From the NCBI GenBank assembly GCA_009103225.1, contig RHPI01000797.1:758229-822228 (forward strand): DNA of 64,000 nucleotides, given 5' to 3'. Made by a program: the position numbers and the translations under genes. The notes under the pieces were generated by a model. The model saw only the letters and a program-made list of their open reading frames with translations. It was not told where the DNA came from and ran no database searches. Shown here one piece after another: positions 11,960-26,302 of the stretch (position 1 is its first letter; each line of letters opens with the position of its first letter). Source of the stretch: Chlorokybus atmophyticus (lineage: Eukaryota; Streptophyta; Chlorokybophyceae; Chlorokybales; Chlorokybaceae).

Positions 11960-13041
11960 CTAGCTTCCAGCAGCGAGCGCCATCCATCCGAGGACAAAAC
12001 AAAAACCTATCGCAACAAGAGTACAAACCCGTTTTGTCAATTGAGACTGTACAAATTAACAACATACATGACATACCTAAATGCCGCATGTCAGCAACAT
12101 GAGTACAACGTAATGCGTGTATTCCCACCTCCAAAGGGTGTGATGAGCGCGATCTTGCGCTGTCCCGTCAGCACGTACGCGTACAGGCTGCCTGAGAAGA
12201 GTGCGACGCCCGCGAGGAACAGCTTGTACGACAGCGGTGGCCAAGCCGTTGAGGAGGAGGAGGTTAAGCCGGCCGGCCTGGCAATCGCGCGATGGGCCAC
12301 CAACAGCATTACTGAGTGCAACAGCTGGTAGTGAGCACCCGTGTCCTGAGGAGAAGGTGTCCGTTAGCAACTTCTCTCGAGGGCAGAGTCACAGTTGCGT
12401 GCCCACGCATGTACTTGTATGTGCAACCACCCGCTCACAGGCAAGCACACATACACATGCACACGCACGCACACGTGTGCATGTGCACACACATTCAGAC
12501 CCACACATGGGGCGAGCTGAGCGCATACACACGCACGCGCGCATGCACATGCCCTCTGTGTAGGCCAGCCGTGCGTTTTGATGGACTAATATGTGCGTAC
12601 CCACGCGGTGAGCATACGGGGATCGCTTATCCTCTTCCTCAGCCCGTGCGCGCCGAATGCCCCCATGCCTGCACACGATGAAGCTGAGCGCAAGCAACAT
12701 GCATGCACATTCGTGCACACAAACACGTTTGCACGAATGGCGTTAACAAGTCTATTGCGCAAACATGGATAGCTCTCTGCATGCAGTGCATGCTGCTGCT
12801 ATGGCCATGCATGCAGCATGCTCACCAACAACAACAAAGCCTCACGCACACAATCAACGAAGTCATGCCACAGTAGTACAGTTATATGAAATACACCACC
12901 AACAACGAGTGTTGATCACTCGGTCGTTTCGTCGTGCATCACACATTTCAGCTTTGTCCTACAACACTTCTACTAACCAACAGCCATGGCGCCAGAGAAG
13001 CACCCTATTCGCCACCACAAGTCACCCGTGCCGCCGCTCAT
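11960..13041 (-). CDS. TMEM256: TMEM256/DUF423 family small membrane protein
   Basis: Four exons: 12978-13041, 12601-12668, 12129-12345 and 11960-12006. Their phases fit and give 131 residues, normal for this family of small hydrophobic membrane proteins found from bacteria (YwdK) to man. The exons supply the family landmarks in order. First is LWWRIGCFSGAMAVG entering MGAFGAHGLRKR, the signature GAFGAHGL. Next comes LTAWDTGAHYQLLHSVML, matching the usual W-x-x-x-x-x-Y-Q-x-x-H segment. Then follow the helix LAGVALFSGSLYAYVLTGQR, the loop ITPFGG, and the last helix FVLGWMALAAGS. About four membrane segments are expected. The molecular function of the family is unknown. A longer open frame continues upstream to 13194, so an N-terminal extension is possible; the start at 13041 gives the canonical length. 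It is divergent from the GPX gene, with about 330 bp between starts. Confidence 0.9.
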
Positions 13042-13370
13042 GTTGTCGCCGCTCTCCACAGCAGCAGCTAAGTCCTGGCTGCCCCCTCCTCCTCCCCTCA
13101 GCAGCACTGCCCAGAGCGCCGCCACCGCGGCAGCGGCAAAGCCCACCCACACGCCCACCACCTGCACCCTCCTCACCGCGCCCCAGACCCGCATGCCCCT
13201 TCACCTCAACCGCTCCACCACCACCACCACCACCGCCGCCGCCGCTGCCGCTGCCGCTGCTTGCCGCCCGGGTCAAGCACACCGCTAAGGACATCGTTGA
13301 GCACGTCGCTGGCGGTATTGTTGGGGTGAGCGTAGCGGCGGCGGCGGCGGCAGCGGCGGCGGCAGCGGGG

Positions 13371-14614
13371 ATGGCGCGGGCGTGGTGGTTGTCAGCGGTG
13401 TTGTCCTGCCTGTTGGCGGGCTGTGTGGCCATGGCCGCTGCCGCGGAGTCCTCCTCCTTCTCCTTGTCCTCAGGGTCGCTGTATGACGTGGTGGCGGTGG
13501 GCATCGAGGGCCTCAGCGTCCCGCTCAGCCTGTACAGAGGCAAGGTGGCGCTGGTCGTCAACGTCGCTAGTCAATGAGGACTGACCGCCGAGGTAGACCA
13601 CTACCTCCTTGTCCTTGTTGTTGTTCTTGATCTTGTATCTGCGAGGCATTGCACTTGTGTTTGTGGAACAATGACCTTGTATCTGAGGGGAGATCGACTT
13701 GTACTCATCAACAAATGGTTATTGTGGTTGTCTCTTTCTCCTTTCTTGCTCCTCTCCTCCATCTTGCCTGCACATTACTAGTGTCAAAGCCTGGTTTTTG
13801 CACTCTGTCTGTGTGTCTCTTTTAGAACTACAGGCAGCTTGCGGAGTTGTATGGCAAGTACGGTCCGCAAGGGCTTGAAGTTCTCGCCTTTCCCTGCAAC
13901 CAGTTCGGCAACCAGGAACCAGGTACATTGTGTACATGTGGCACACTTTGGTATCACAGTGGCTGTCACACAATGCCAGGGCACATAATCTGTTGGTTGG
14001 GGTTTGTTTTGCGTTGTGTTCTCTGACTGTGCAAACAATTCGTAGGCACCAACAAGGAGGTCGAGGCTTTTGCGCGTGCTCGCGGGGCTTCATACCCGCT
14101 GTTCGCGAAGAGCACGGTGAACGGTGCGTGCACGGTGGAGGGGCCTGGGCAGTGCGCGCCGGACTCGACGCTGTGCTGCCCCGTCAATGACGCCGTGTAC
14201 AAATACCTCAAGGGGGTGCTGCCGGGAGATATCACGTGGAACTTTGAGAAGGTTGGGCTTGCTGTCTGTGTATGTATTTCTGGAATTGTGCGTGCATGCA
14301 CACATGCACGTGTGTGTATGTGCGCACGCATTTGTGTTTGCGTGCGTGTGGGTGTGCGCACAATTGCGTGCAGGTGGTTGCCTATGCACACTTGGTTGCA
14401 TTATTGTCGCGTGTTCCTATCTTCTCATTGTCGTTTGTGGCTCTGCATGCAGTTCCTTGTCAATGCGAGTGGCGTACCGGTGAAGCGCTACGAGCCTCAT
14501 GTGGCCCCGCTAGCTATTGTCCCCGACATTGAAGCATTGCTGAAGGAGTCGACCGTTATTAAGGCCAAGCGCAATGATACGGACGAGATGGATCCCTATG
14601 CCGAAGACATGTAA
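13371..14614 (+). CDS. GPX: Selenocysteine-containing glutathione peroxidase
   Basis: Reduces hydrogen or lipid peroxides with thiols. Exons 13371-13592, 13826-13922, 14046-14251 and 14453-14614 join in phase to 228 residues. The active-site segment reads VNVASQ, then TGA at 13575-13577, then GLTAE, where the family has VNVASxUGxT; the TGA is therefore read as selenocysteine 69. The rest of the catalytic set is present: Gln100 in [14 protein letters not shown], and Trp171-Asn172 in ITWNFEKFLV. The tail PDIEALLKE is also typical. Residues 1-25 ([18 protein letters not shown]...) look like a secretory or ER signal peptide, though the frame stays open well upstream. A Cys-rich insert ([20 protein letters not shown]) precedes the tetramer/loop region. 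Reading through the TGA needs a SECIS element in the 3' untranslated region after 14614; I could not settle on one by eye. A pseudogene is unlikely, because all four exons are otherwise intact. Confidence 0.9.
13575..13577 (+). other. In-frame TGA, predicted selenocysteine codon
   Basis: The codon sits exactly where selenium-containing glutathione peroxidases have Sec. The same exon continues in frame with GLTAE to a GT donor at 13593, and three further coding exons follow. Confidence 0.88.
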
Positions 14615-15690
14615 CATGTTGGTGCGAGTGAGGTGATGTTCTACCACCCAACAGGCCATGTGAAGCTTCCGCTCGGAAAGCGATGAGCTCGAGCGAGGCT
14701 GATGAGAGAACCCCGTGTGCTTTGTTTTAAACTGGCGCACAGCCGCGGTGTGCCTGTTGGGTTGGATGGTACTGTCGCTTACAGGTATTGGTAATAACCT
14801 CTTACTGCATGCCAAGACACGTGCACACATAAGGTGCACAGCAATAGGTACACATGAATTGCACGTGTAGAGAGCTGCAGTTCACAATGGGTCATTCAAA
14901 CACACATTCCCATGTTCAAGTCTTGTACATGTGGTAGATAGCTGTGGTAGGCATATTGTCGCCATGGATTTCGTACCCATAGTAGGTCCATATTTATGCA
15001 ACCGCACATTATACAATGCACACTTGCCAGTCTTGAGCGTTTAGTGTTCTGTGGTATGAACCTATTGAATGCCTATTATGGATGATTGAAAACCCGAAGT
15101 TTTGAAACTGCGATGCGCTGTCGCAGGCAGTGGCTCTCTTGTGCACGCTATGGTTTCTGTAAGGCGGACTGTGTTAGTGATTGCTGGAATTCACTAGTGA
15201 TTTCGTGCATGATGTTGGAACCACCATGTGTTAGCCACTTGCAAGGGATACAATAGTAGTACTGTTAGGGAGGGAAGCGCAAATGTTGGGACAGACAGAT
15301 GCCACGTTCCATGCTGCTAATGTACCAGCCCTTGCCACAGGCACTTGTGGCCATTTGCATTTGGACGACCACCACCCTCAGGCTTGCTGCCCTCAAAGGC
15401 TGGATTTCTTGATGTGCTTGCCAACACTCTGACTGCTGTTCGGGTGCAGTAAGCACAGCATAAAGAGCACGTATACTTGTACTTTTCAGCTACCCATCGT
15501 TGATGCCATGCTAGATACGACAACGCTACCTCCACAGGCAACTACCATATGCTTCGACAACTCCCACGGCATGTGAAGCCAATGACAGCCAACACATAAC
15601 ACACGACCGTGCAGCCAAGCTCAATCAGCGCACGGGCTCGCAGCATACCACATATTGCAAAATGCATAGCGCTTGACTCTTTGAACATGA
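14615..15690. other. Convergent intergenic region; expected location of a SECIS element
   Basis: Lies between the stop codons of GPX (plus) and APE2 (minus). The first 150 bases contain GC-rich self-complementary segments: GCTTCCG-CT-CGGAAAGC near 14662, and GTGTGC/GCGCAC arms around an A-containing loop near 14720. These could belong to a SECIS, but the complete ATGA / AA / GA core was not recognisable. No gene is seen in the rest. Confidence 0.4.
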
Positions 15691-18600
15691 TTACATTGAT
15701 GGTTGCAAGTTACTGTCATGTCTGAATGCGGTATCCGCTTTCCTCTTGCCTGTAGAAGTGGCAGCCCACGCAAAGTAGTCGCACCTGGCTTCGGGGTTGG
15801 TTTTGGGCCCTTGGGCTCTCGCGCACACGAAGAAGCTCCGCCCGCAGGTTGGGCCCGCCTTCTTCACGACGCGCGACACGCAAGGCTCGTTGTGGTAGCA
15901 CTTCGGCATCACCATGCGCTGTTGTATACGCTGCCATGCAGCGGCCGCTTCCGACTGAGGCTCCTGTTTGCAAAAGAAACGCTCGAGCGGCCGCTCTTTA
16001 TTGCAAAAAGCTATTGCACCAAGTTGCTCAACAACACACACATAACCTGCAACAGTTGCAACTGCCGCAGCAGCTGCCGCTATACCTGCGCTGTTGTTGC
16101 CGGCGACGCACATGCAGTCGTCTCTGCATTAACAACCTGAGCTGGACTATCTTCCTGCTTGTTGCTACACGTGGTGCTGCTGACAGACACAGATGCAGAC
16201 CTTCTACCAAAGAAGCACTGCAAACTGCGCTGAGCAGTAACCTTGACCTGCCCCGAAGGCCCACCAGCACCAACTGCAGCGTTGGTACCAGCATCGGAAT
16301 CGGCGAGTGCAATGGCAGTTGGCGCGGACGCAGGTGCTTCCCTGGCCTGACGCTTGTGAGATGCGACTGCTTGAGTTGTAGTCTGGATTGGTAATCGCTC
16401 TGTTGGCTGTGACGAAAGCTTTGGTGACTTGAAGAACATATCTGAGAAGTGGATCAGAAAGTAGGTAAGCACATAGCTAATACAAAATCAGGTCACTGCT
16501 GATCAAAAGCGCTTGTTGCAAAAGTTGCTGGATTGGATACGCATAAGCTCACCTGTCAAGCGGCCTTGCCTAGCGGCAAAACTTGGCCGATACTTTGCAC
16601 ACAGAGAGGGGGCACAGTGCACAGCTATTGGCGGTAATGGTAGCATGTCTGCAAACACGGGGGCATGGTCCGACTCATTACGGTCGCTGGTGATATTACA
16701 CGCCTGAAACCACGTCTGTGCAAATCCATGCAGCGCATCCCGTACACCCTCGCCTGCAACACAGTGGCGCAAAGTCATGCAATTCTTTGACAAGAATACA
16801 GGACAGCTGTGCCTTGGCATCAGCTGTAAGCATGCCAAGCACACTAGTCGCCCATCCACTCATGCACTCCTATTCCTCATCCACATGTCACTTGTCTGTC
16901 ACTGTAATGTGTGCATGTATCACCACTCACTAAACACAAGCACAACAGCGGGCACCTCAAAGACACTCACTGCTGCGCTAGTGCAGGACCCTGAGGACAC
17001 AATCTGTGTCGACATGTACCTGTCGACTGTGGGGCATCTGGATGCACGTCACTGCCAGCCGCCAGTATCAAGTCAATCCGCGTGCCATAATTAAAGGTCT
17101 TCGCACCGCTTGCTACACTCCAGCACGTATACGCACCTTCCCTAGTAATGTATCATCAACTGCCGAATGATGCTGCTACCCATGCTGCATGGGCAGACAT
17201 GATGCAAGACATAACAGCCAACACATTGACCCTTGTGAGGTTGAGAAGGTCACACTGACTTCAAGGCTGTCACGAACTTTATGAATTGCAGGCTAAGCAG
17301 CCAGCATGAAATAAAATCAACGCTCTCTCCACTCATTGATGTGGTCACTAGGACAGGGTGCCATTAGGCTTACTAACCTACATTGATTGCATGTCAAACA
17401 ACTTCAAGCCCTTGGCATGGCGATTGGTGATAGAAGCAGGCAGGGGTTGCATGCTGGTGGTGCGTCGAGCAATGATGGGAGCTGCTGCATATATGTATGC
17501 CAAGACAAGCTGATAATTACCTGTTGGGATGAAACTGTCGGAACACATCGGTAAATGGGCCTGCTGGAGGCGTCAGCAGCGCATTCAACCATCTCCGCGA
17601 TCTGCATTAAGCAATAACATCAGCGGCAGGGCTGGCAATCACCCACGGTGGTACTTATCAAGCCTGGCAGCGCTCACGCTTACGGGCCCAATTCGTGATC
17701 AGGTCCTGGGTCGCAGTGATCGATGGGCCGCGGTGCTACATTGAGGTCTCCCACCACCATTACGTTTCGTCCAGCCGCCAGCAGCGCCTCACATCGCTTC
17801 TGCATGTACAACAGCAATGCAATGGATGTGAGAACCACCCATACGACTTTTATGCTTCATTTTTCCAAGTGATCTTGCGCCGAATTTCACGTACTAAAGC
17901 ATTGCACGCAGGAGTTAGCTGGCACAACTCTCAACAAGTTTAGACCACACTTCACTGCGACATGCCGCATTCTTTGTGTCCGTGGCCAGCAAATGGTGAT
18001 GTACAGCAAGTCTACTGCACTGTTCTAATAGCGAACCGAGATGAAGCTGGACGAAAAACATGTGGCGCAACCTGCAGGCTGCCTAGGTGTTACCTGCAAA
18101 GCCTGGAAGTACCGCAACTTGAACTGGACTCGCTCAAGGTCGTCGCCATGGGTGCACACACCATACACATTGAAAAGCACTGCATGTGCACACATTCTTA
18201 GGACACAAAATGCCTTTCCACAAATGGCTCTTAGCATTCGGCCAGTTGACTCCGACGTACCAAAGTGGCCGTGGTCGGTCACCACACAGCGGCCTTCACT
18301 GTCTAGCTCCTGCAGTTCTGAGGTAGCAAAACACTCTGCTACCTGAAACACCGCAGAAGTTCAGGGCAATGTACACACATGCTGACTTCTTCTCACACCA
18401 GTCACCATGCCAAAGCTGACATGCGGCACAATGGTCAAGAACTTAGAGCTGCCATACTGTTTCCCAGTGGCCAATGGTGCCGTCTTGCTTCACACCTGTT
18501 ATGCCTTTGTGATGCAGGACGCCTGTCACACCCTGCAAGCAATGGGAAGATGGACACCCGTTGCGCAACTGTCGCTATACTGTGCACCAGACTGGTTTAA

Positions 18601-19569
18601 CGCGATTTACCTGCTCAGCTGCTATGGGCAGCAGTGCGCTGCTGGTTTCTCGTGGTGACCCTGTTCTGCAATATGTCGCAGTCCCCGAATAACCTGATGC
18701 TATGCGTTTTGCCTGCAACATGTTGCTTCAGTCTTGCTGCTGTGTATAGATAGCAACAGCAACAGGCGGACAGCGGAAGAGCACTAGTGTGCCGTGGCAT
18801 GGGAGACCCCGCCCCTACCGTGCAGAAGCTGAAGAAGGCGTCGTAGCCGTCCACAATCGCAAGCTCGCGGTCAAGCTCTTGACTCGACACCTTGGCCTCC
18901 TGCAAGAACCAATGTTAACAAAGTTGCGAAGGAGCAGCAGCTGGAACGCCATTGACTTGAGCCGCCGGGTACAGGTCAGAGGACATGCTCGCATGCATGT
19001 CTGAGGTCGGACATTGGCCCCATACCAAACAAGACAAAGGCAAGCTGCTGTCAGGGAGCTGGCACGAACAAAGTAGTCTCTATTGCAGTCGTATTTAATG
19101 CAAAGCACGTCATCGCTACCTTCATGCTGTACATGCTACCTGCACCACTATTCACTGCTAATTACTGATAGGCCATCCGTAACCAAGTGGTGCCGCAGCT
19201 AGCGTACCACTGCATGGCACATGCATGCCGTGGTATGCAGTAGTCAAGGTTGAAGGCATAACATATGCCCAACACCCAGAACTGCATGGGCTGATGTTGT
19301 GCATAAGGACTACTCGTCGACTGACAACAACAGAAGACCAATACAAACGCTCTTGCTTAAAAGCACACCAGAGATCATGATCAGGAAGTGCATCACCTTA
19401 ACCACTAAGGCCATAAGCATGCATGCAGCATAGAGAGCCTGCATGCTGCGAAGTCGCCCACCTGAAAGCACACGATGTCCGCGTCCAAGCTGACCAGCAG
19501 GTTGCCCACCCCACCGACCTTGCGGGCGACAGCGCGCAGGCCGTTGATATTCCAGGTGACGAGGCGCAT
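15691..19569 (-). CDS. APEX2: AP endonuclease 2 (exonuclease III family) with PIP box and GRF zinc finger
   Basis: DNA-repair nuclease acting on abasic sites and 3' blocked ends. Twelve exons fit in phase: 19462-19569, 18819-18899, 18611-18712, 18458-18532, 18261-18342, 18094-18179, 17684-17799, 17521-17601, 17020-17141, 16553-16753, 16086-16441 and 15691-15963. They give 560 residues (human APE2 has 518). Catalytic landmarks in order: [12 protein letters not shown] at the start; FQEAK carrying the metal-binding Glu37; [56 protein letters not shown]; and [11 protein letters not shown]. The end of the nuclease domain reads [11 protein letters not shown], as in APE2 but not APE1. The linker holds QRSLQCFF (residues 422-429), a textbook PCNA-interacting box. 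The C-terminus carries a GRF-type zinc finger from about 489 to 537 ([19 protein letters not shown] ... CARAQGP ... ARCDYFAWA). The usual QETK reads QEAK here. Confidence 0.95.
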
Positions 19570-22553
<2,984 letters not shown>

Positions 22554-23665
22554 GCATTTCCGCCCATCCGTGTAGACAACACCAGAAGATGTCCTTAACA
22601 ATTCAAGTACAAAACACATAGACAAGTCTTGCATACCTTTAAGCACAGAAGGGATCGCTGTAAGCTAGTGTGACCTCAGTCACATTGTGCATTCCTAACC
22701 ATTGTCCAGCGGCTGCTGCTGCTGCCAAACGGTGGTGTACACTCCACTCAACTGTCCATCCCGCAATCGCAGTTCATTACCTGTGTTACATGCACTGTAG
22801 GCGATTGCGACACCCCTTGTAACACGTTACCATTTAATACGTTTGCCATGCCATCTGTTCTGCTCTCCATGCTGGTGATCTGCATGGGCTACCCGCACTA
22901 TTGCCTAGCCAACAGTACTCAGTTCTGTTTGAAGCACAGACACATAAAGTGCAAAGTATGAGCACAGCTGCTATAGCGAATGACTTAGCAATAGCAAGTG
23001 CAAGTACACTTGCTATCACCGCAGCGAGGTTAGACAGCACCGCGCATATCCTGTACACCCTGCAATTGCTGTTGTTAATGCAGACACCCGTTCCTACAGA
23101 AGCCCAGGCTGAACCTTGCAGCAACTTTTGCACACCAAGTCTTGACTAATATTAGCCAGGTTAGCACTCGTATAGCGCTCAGTTACGACGGTTGCAAAGC
23201 TCATCGATTGGCATGTGACTTCACATGAAAAAGATGCTCTGCACTTGGTGCAGCCATCTCGTGCACTGCATCCAGCTTCATACTACGACATTGCATGCTA
23301 ACTGCACAATCCCTCTCAATATGACACCGCGTGCAGGAGTTACACACAGCTGTGTAAGACTGCTGCACGATCACACGCTTACTTTGCAAGCAAGGGGTTC
23401 TAAAAAAGCAAGCCATGCCGGACTAAGTTAAGCGCATTCTGTTGGGAGCGAACTCGTCAGCTACGGTAAAAGGAGAACTCTCACAGGCTAGGTTGCAAGC
23501 ACACAGGGAATGAAGCATAAGGGACATCAGAAGGTAGTCTGGGTACGCTTGAGGAGGGGCCTTACTCATTGCACTAGTACGCACACGTACACGCACAAAA
23601 CACCGACTACAGATCTTGAACGATGTTTTGCTACAACAACACGTAATGATCGAGAAGCCCCTGTA
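22554..23665. other. Convergent intergenic region
   Basis: 3' flanks of beta-tubulin 1 (plus) and glyoxalase II (minus). No coding exon or repeat of note was seen. Confidence 0.5.
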
Positions 23666-25407
23666 TTACCGGCCCGCGCCGACGCCAAACGTGTCCTTCA
23701 TGTGCCGAAGGTTGGCCATGACCTCAACATCGCTCTGGCCACCCACAGCCGCCTACAGAAGTAGTTTTAATAACGACGCTTGCAATACATGTCATCACGC
23801 AACAACACGTGGCTCACTCTGATGGCGGGGTCGGACACTCTCATAAACGGATTGTGAGCGAGCTCGTCCCCGATCGTGCTCGGCACTGTCGGGAGACCCC
23901 CCTCGCGACGCGCGCGCGACCAATCCGACTTGGCACTCACAGCGTCGTTGCCGCCGTCCACCGATTGGGCAAACTTCAGGTTGTTGGTGGTGTACTGCGG
24001 GGACAACGTGTTGGGTGCATTGGTGCATGTGTGCGTGCGTGTGCGTGGGTGTGTATATGTGTGTCTTTGTGTGGATGCAAATGTGTGCATGTGCATGTCC
24101 GTGCGCGTGCGCGTGTTTGAGTGTTCAAGTTCAGAACCGTGTGTAAATCTCAATGCACATGTGCATGTACACATGCATGCGTTCATAGGACACACACAAG
24201 GCATGGACATGGACATCCGACCCATGTGCAAGCCTACCTCGTGGCCGCACCACACTTGTGTTTGTGGCGGCAGCTTCGCAAGCTTTTCATTCAGCGCCGT
24301 GTGCATCATCGACGCGTCGCCCTCAAAGAATCGCCCGCATCCCGCCACAAACTGCAGACATTGGCAGCGAATGAAGAGGTCCAAGTGTATACAATTACAG
24401 TTTGGTACTTGTGCGCGTTAACCCAGGCTCACCAGCGTGTCGCCGGTGAACACCGCAGGTGGGCCCTCCGACGACTCAACATAGTAGCATATGTGCCCTT
24501 TCGTGTGACTGACACCACAAGGACAGTGCTGTCATGCACGCACAAGCACGAACACACACTCAATAGCATGTTGATGTCCAGTCCCGCATGCATATGGTGT
24601 TTACACGTCACTTCCACCATGCAGACACAATTACGCACGCAAGAGAGCTTATGCACCCACCCCAACACACAAACCAACGCACCATGGGGTGGAGATGCAC
24701 GTCACGCGGGTGTCATCACCCAACTCAAGGAAATCCCCCTCGTCAACGGCGCGCGTGCAGGCGGGCACACCGTCCCGCACGCCCCCGACTACCTCAACGC
24801 CAGGGACCAACGAAGCCATCGCTGTGTTGCCGCCCGCGTGATCACTGCACACATGCACATGTGCATGCGTGAGCGCGTGTGCGTGTGTGCATGTGCGTTG
24901 GATGCAGCGTGGACGATGCAATCAAACATGTAGACCCAACAAGTGTAAAAACGCATGCATGGGCTTGCGTGAGTAAGTGAATGAGTCCAGTTGCTGAGTA
25001 ACTGATATGGCAGTGAGAGAGAAAGCCCTGTTTGTTGCTTACTGGTGGCGGTGGGTGGTGAGTACATGCGTAATGGTCACGCCTTCCTTCTGAGCCGCAG
25101 CATAAACCTGAGACAGACAGGCACACACCGGAACCAAGCAGGGTCAGAATAACCCAAACAAGAAAAGAACAACTCAGAATGGAAGACACCAACACACCAA
25201 ACGGGAAGAGTTTGAGAGTGTCAAACCACTGCATGCAAAGAATTGTGCAACTCATTTCATGTCTACTGCAAACCTCTAAGTGACCGTTTCTCACCTTGTC
25301 GGCCTCCGCAGGGTCTAATGCGGCTGCCTTGCCGGACTTGTCATCTATCAACCTGTCATATTGAACCAGAGCCACAGACGGATACACGGGGTGAAACTGA
25401 TGATGAA

Positions 25408-25438
<31 letters not shown>

Positions 25439-25532
25439 TTGTGAATTGGATAGTGGTGGTGGTGGCGATGGTGATGGTTGCTCACAGGTAGGAGTAGTTG
25501 TCGGAAAGGACTGGCACGGTCACCACACGCAT
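23666..25532 (-). CDS. GLO2: Glyoxalase II (hydroxyacylglutathione hydrolase)
   Basis: Hydrolyses S-D-lactoylglutathione to D-lactate and glutathione, the second step of methylglyoxal detoxification. Eight exons join in phase: 25486-25532, 25295-25352, 25043-25107, 24683-24844, 24433-24508, 24238-24351, 23818-23994 and 23666-23752. They give 261 residues, the usual size. It opens [20 protein letters not shown]. The metallo-beta-lactamase motif THRHHDHAGGN gives His54, His56, Asp58 and His59; its codon for His57 is split by the third intron. [14 protein letters not shown] follows, then [19 protein letters not shown] with the bridging Asp, [15 protein letters not shown], and the substrate-binding tail [18 protein letters not shown]. 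Intron 1 carries a GAT microsatellite. There is no obvious organelle presequence, so a cytosolic location is likely. Confidence 0.96.
25399..25438. repeat. (GAT)n microsatellite
   Basis: Trinucleotide run inside intron 1 of the glyoxalase II gene. Confidence 0.9.
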
Positions 25533-25780
25533 GGCGGTGGAATGTTGTTCTGCCTTGACAAACTTTAGGTTTGCTGTAGGTTGTCCTGTCTTTCATTCAA
25601 GGTCACAACACTTCACCTTTGACCAAGTTACTTCATAACGATGTGTACTTCACTCCGCCTTGTCTGTTCCGGCTGGTTGGCCGACAAACTAGCTAACTCA
25701 TTTGTTCCCTCCGCAGACATATATGTTGCAACCACGTTATTACGTCTAGATTATGACCTTGTGCGCCTTTACTAACACTT

Positions 25781-25852
25781 GTACCTGTAGTATAGTGGTA
25801 AGTATCTCCGCCTGTCACGCGGAAGACCCGGGTTCAATTCCCGGCAGGTGCG
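25781..25852 (+). tRNA. trnD-GUC: tRNA-Asp (GUC), copy 1
   Basis: Seventy-two bases fold as a cloverleaf. The acceptor stem GTACCTG pairs with CAGGTGC with one G-U pair, followed by discriminator G. The D arm is TAGTATAGTGGTAAGTA and serves as A box. The anticodon loop is CTGTCAC with anticodon GTC. The T arm CCGGGTTCAATTCCCGG supplies the B box. There is no intron and no encoded CCA. A T-rich tract follows for polymerase III termination. It is identical to the copy at 31415. Confidence 0.97.
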
Positions 25853-25877
25853 TGCAAGCACAGGTTTCTTTTGGTTT

Positions 25878-26100
25878 GAGCTCTTAGGATACCGTAAGTG
25901 ACCAGGACTTTACGTGGTTTTGGATCTTTTATTCGAGCTCTTAGGATATCGTAAGTGACCAGGAATTTACGTGGTTTTGGATCTTTGGTTCGAGCGCTTA
26001 GGATATCGTAAGTGACCAGGAATTTACGTGGTTTTGGATCTTTGGTTCGAGCGCTTAGGATATCGTAAGTGACCAGGACTTTACGTGGTCTCGTATCTTT
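25878..26100 (+). repeat. Four tandem copies of a 57-bp unit
   Basis: Units begin at 25878, 25935, 25992 and 26049. Each contains CTTAGGATATCGTAAGTGAC and TTTACGTGGTTTTGGATC with only a few substitutions. It starts 26 bp after tRNA-Asp copy 1 and is absent next to copy 2. Confidence 0.95.
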
Positions 26101-26266
26101 TCTTATTATTACTAATTATTGACTCAACTGTAGGGGTACTTTATGATGCGTTTAATGCGCGAGTAGCGCGCGACTTTTGGCAGATTCTGCCGCTCATAAC
26201 TGCAATCTAGTGACTTTGATGCGCGCGCAGCGCGCGATCTCAGCCAACTTCTAGCCCACGACTTTG

Positions 26267-26302
26267 TTTTATGACCAGTTTTATGACCAGTTTTATGACC
26301 AG
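26267..26302 (+). repeat. Three tandem copies of TTTTATGACCAG
   Basis: Perfect 12-bp unit repeated three times, preceded by CG-rich palindromic segments (GCGCGCGCAGCGCGCG near 26222). Confidence 0.95.

Noticed and set aside
12389-12718. Frames in CA/TG-rich DNA, here and at 8.4, 14.3, 24.1, 33.4 and 37.2 kb
   Set aside because: Cys/Val/His/Thr-rich translations reflect dinucleotide-rich introns and intergenic DNA.
12765-13370. N-terminal 200-residue extension of GPX in the same open frame
   Set aside because: The segment overlaps the divergent TMEM256 first exon and is low-complexity; a signal-peptide start at 13371 is simpler. Not excluded outright.
13022-13561. Long minus-strand frame with Ala and Gly tracts
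   Set aside because: It is the shadow of the GPX first exon and leader; the minus-strand TMEM256 exon lies in another frame and stops at 13041.
13575-13577. TGA as evidence that GPX is a pseudogene
   Set aside because: The position is the known Sec site and every other exon is intact.
15265-15541. Minus-strand frame downstream of APE2 (RNPAFEGSKPEGGGRPNANG)
   Set aside because: APE2 already ends at 15691 with a complete GRF domain, and no start or partner exon was found.
25878-26100. CRISPR-like array
   Set aside because: The units are contiguous with no unique spacers, and the genome is eukaryotic.
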